A stretch of 64,000 bases of DNA. It comes from [Mycoplasma] falconis (GTDB lineage: Bacteria; Bacillota_I; Bacilli_A; Mycoplasmatales; Metamycoplasmataceae). The notes under the pieces were generated by a model. That model searched no databases. It saw only the letters and a list, made by a program, of their open reading frames with translations, and was not told the DNA's origin. Both the position numbers and the translations under genes were made by a program. Positions 63,118 through 64,000 of the stretch are shown piece by piece. Position 1 is the first letter of the stretch. Each line of letters opens with the position of its first letter. The stretch lies in contig NZ_VFSS01000001.1 of the NCBI RefSeq assembly GCF_006385795.1, forward strand, positions 1-64,000, in the 5' to 3' direction.

Positions 63118-63940
63118 TTTCTTTCCTTTGGCAATTACTACATAAATATGTACCTCTGCCATTAACTTTTATTTTAGAAGTTTCGCTTTCACATCTTTTG
63201 CAAATCTTAATGTCATTACTATGAATTTGTAAAAAGTTTTGATATGAACCTTGTTTCTGATTTAAACTTTCATAAGAAAACAAAGTTGTTCCACCTAATT
63301 GAAAACTTTTTTCCATAACTTCTGCTGAGGTTTTAATAATTTCAGCAAGTTTTTCTAGTGAAATCATGTTAGCTGGTGTTTCAGGATGAACTTTACAAAT
63401 AAATAAAGTTTCATCAACATAAATATTTCCAATTCCGGAAACAATTGTTTGATCTAATAATTTGGTTTTAATAGCGGTAGTAGACTTTCTTAATTTTTGA
63501 TAAACTTCATTAACATCAATATAAGCCGGTTCATCAGCTACTTTAGAAAGCGGTAAAATTTGGTTGTAATTATTAATGTTTCTTAAATGAAAAGTTCCAA
63601 ACATTCTTGTATCTAAATAATGAAGAATAGAATTATCTTCAAAAATCATTTTCATAATTAAATGTTTTTCGTTAGGGTCTTTATCTTGGTAATAACGATA
63701 TTTTCCTTCCATTCTTAAATGCGATAATAAGACATCATTATTATCAAGAAAGAAAATAATATGTTTACCTTTATTTTTAATATCGACAATTTTTTGACCT
63801 ACTAAAGCTTCAACAAAAACTTCTGGTTGATATTCTTTAAATAACTTAGGATAAAAAATATCGATACTTTTAATTTTCTTATTTAAAATTTTTGGTTTCA
63901 GTGCTTCACACACTGTTCTGACTTCTGGTAATTCTGGCAT
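63107..63940 (-). CDS. mutM: Formamidopyrimidine-DNA glycosylase
   Basis: 277 aa. Removes oxidised purines (8-oxoG, FapyG) and nicks the strand. The catalytic N-terminus is PELPEVRT (Pro after Met removal, then Glu), the helix-two-turn-helix has GIGNIYVDETLF and the C-terminal zinc finger has CKRC...CSNC with FapyG motif NGRGTYLCSNCQ. Normal length. The start at 63940 has no strong ribosome site; AT-rich -10-like sequences lie at 63945-63975. Confidence 0.96.
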   Translation of the reverse strand: MPELPEVRTVCEALKPKILNKKIKSIDIFYPKLFKEYQPEVFVEALVGQKIVDIKNKGKHIIFFLDNNDVLLSHLRMEGKYRYYQDKDPNEKHLIMKMIFEDNSILHYLDTRMFGTFHLRNINNYNQILPLSKVADEPAYIDVNEVYQKLRKSTTAIKTKLLDQTIVSGIGNIYVDETLFICKVHPETPANMISLEKLAEIIKTSAEVMEKSFQLGGTTLFSYESLNQKQGSYQNFLQIHSNDIKICKRCESETSKIKVNGRGTYLCSNCQRKENEF

Positions 63941-64000
63941 ATTGATAATTATAAATATAATTTATAATTTGCTTAAAAATAACAGTTTTATTGCTTTATT

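Overview
The window is a chromosomal segment of a mollicute. The DNA is very AT-rich and UGA is read as tryptophan throughout: ychF, rpoA, secY, ileS, leuS, the P-type ATPase and most membrane proteins run on through in-frame TGA codons at positions where their families carry Trp, for example the last residue of ribosomal protein S14, S8 and arginine deiminase. All coordinates below therefore use genetic code 4. The arginine deiminase closely resembles the well-known Mycoplasma arginini enzyme, and phosphoketolase, acetate kinase, many lipoproteins and the absence of cell-wall genes fit a Mycoplasma of the hominis group (Metamycoplasma). The group assignment is inference from remembered sequences.

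Layout. 1-4217: right end of an IS3-like element, thymidine kinase and the GTPase ychF in divergent orientation, tRNA-Trp(CCA), an S66 peptidase and two tandem lipoproteins. 4277-19586 (minus strand): one very compact S10-spc-alpha ribosomal operon from rpsJ to rplQ plus rpmF, with secY, adk, map, infA and rpoA, many start/stop overlaps, and no rpmD. 19795-24638: a lipoprotein gene broken by a nonsense codon, phosphoketolase, L31 and a small peptide with a double-glycine motif. 24743-30846 (minus): lspA, ileS, leuS, tRNA-Gln and tRNA-Tyr. 30970-38911: a heterodimeric ABC exporter, acetate kinase and, divergently, a Mg-type P-ATPase. 38987-40297: two identical 5S rRNA genes flanking whiA, then tRNA-His. 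40386-51304: two convergent surface-protein clusters. One is a three-gene membrane/lipoprotein cluster. The other is a nuclease plus ABC-importer operon (P80-like binding protein, staphylococcal-nuclease-like lipoprotein, ATPase with a large insertion, two permeases). 51558-54590: rnhB, tRNA-Leu, a dimeric dUTPase, arginine deiminase and a short RNA polymerase delta-like protein. 54638-58265 (minus): metK-tyrS-ornithine/alanine-type racemase behind a leader that looks like a SAM riboswitch. 58345-60673: three tandem paralogous membrane proteins and a J-domain protein with a 16-A tract in its upstream region. 60816-63940 (minus): two tandem DHH phosphoesterases, a short Smr protein and MutM.

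How the parts fit. Phosphoketolase makes acetyl-phosphate from sugar phosphates and acetate kinase turns it into ATP; arginine deiminase opens a second ATP route. The surface nuclease and neighbouring importer would degrade and take up nucleic acid. Thymidine kinase, dUTPase and the NrnA-like phosphoesterases would then process the nucleotides, which suits an organism without de novo synthesis.

The most interesting signals are regulatory. They are the four-helix leader before metK, terminator-like hairpins in the 5' leaders of two lipoprotein genes, a long helix before rpsJ, and a homopolymer in a promoter region. No CRISPR array, prophage or clear defence system was seen.
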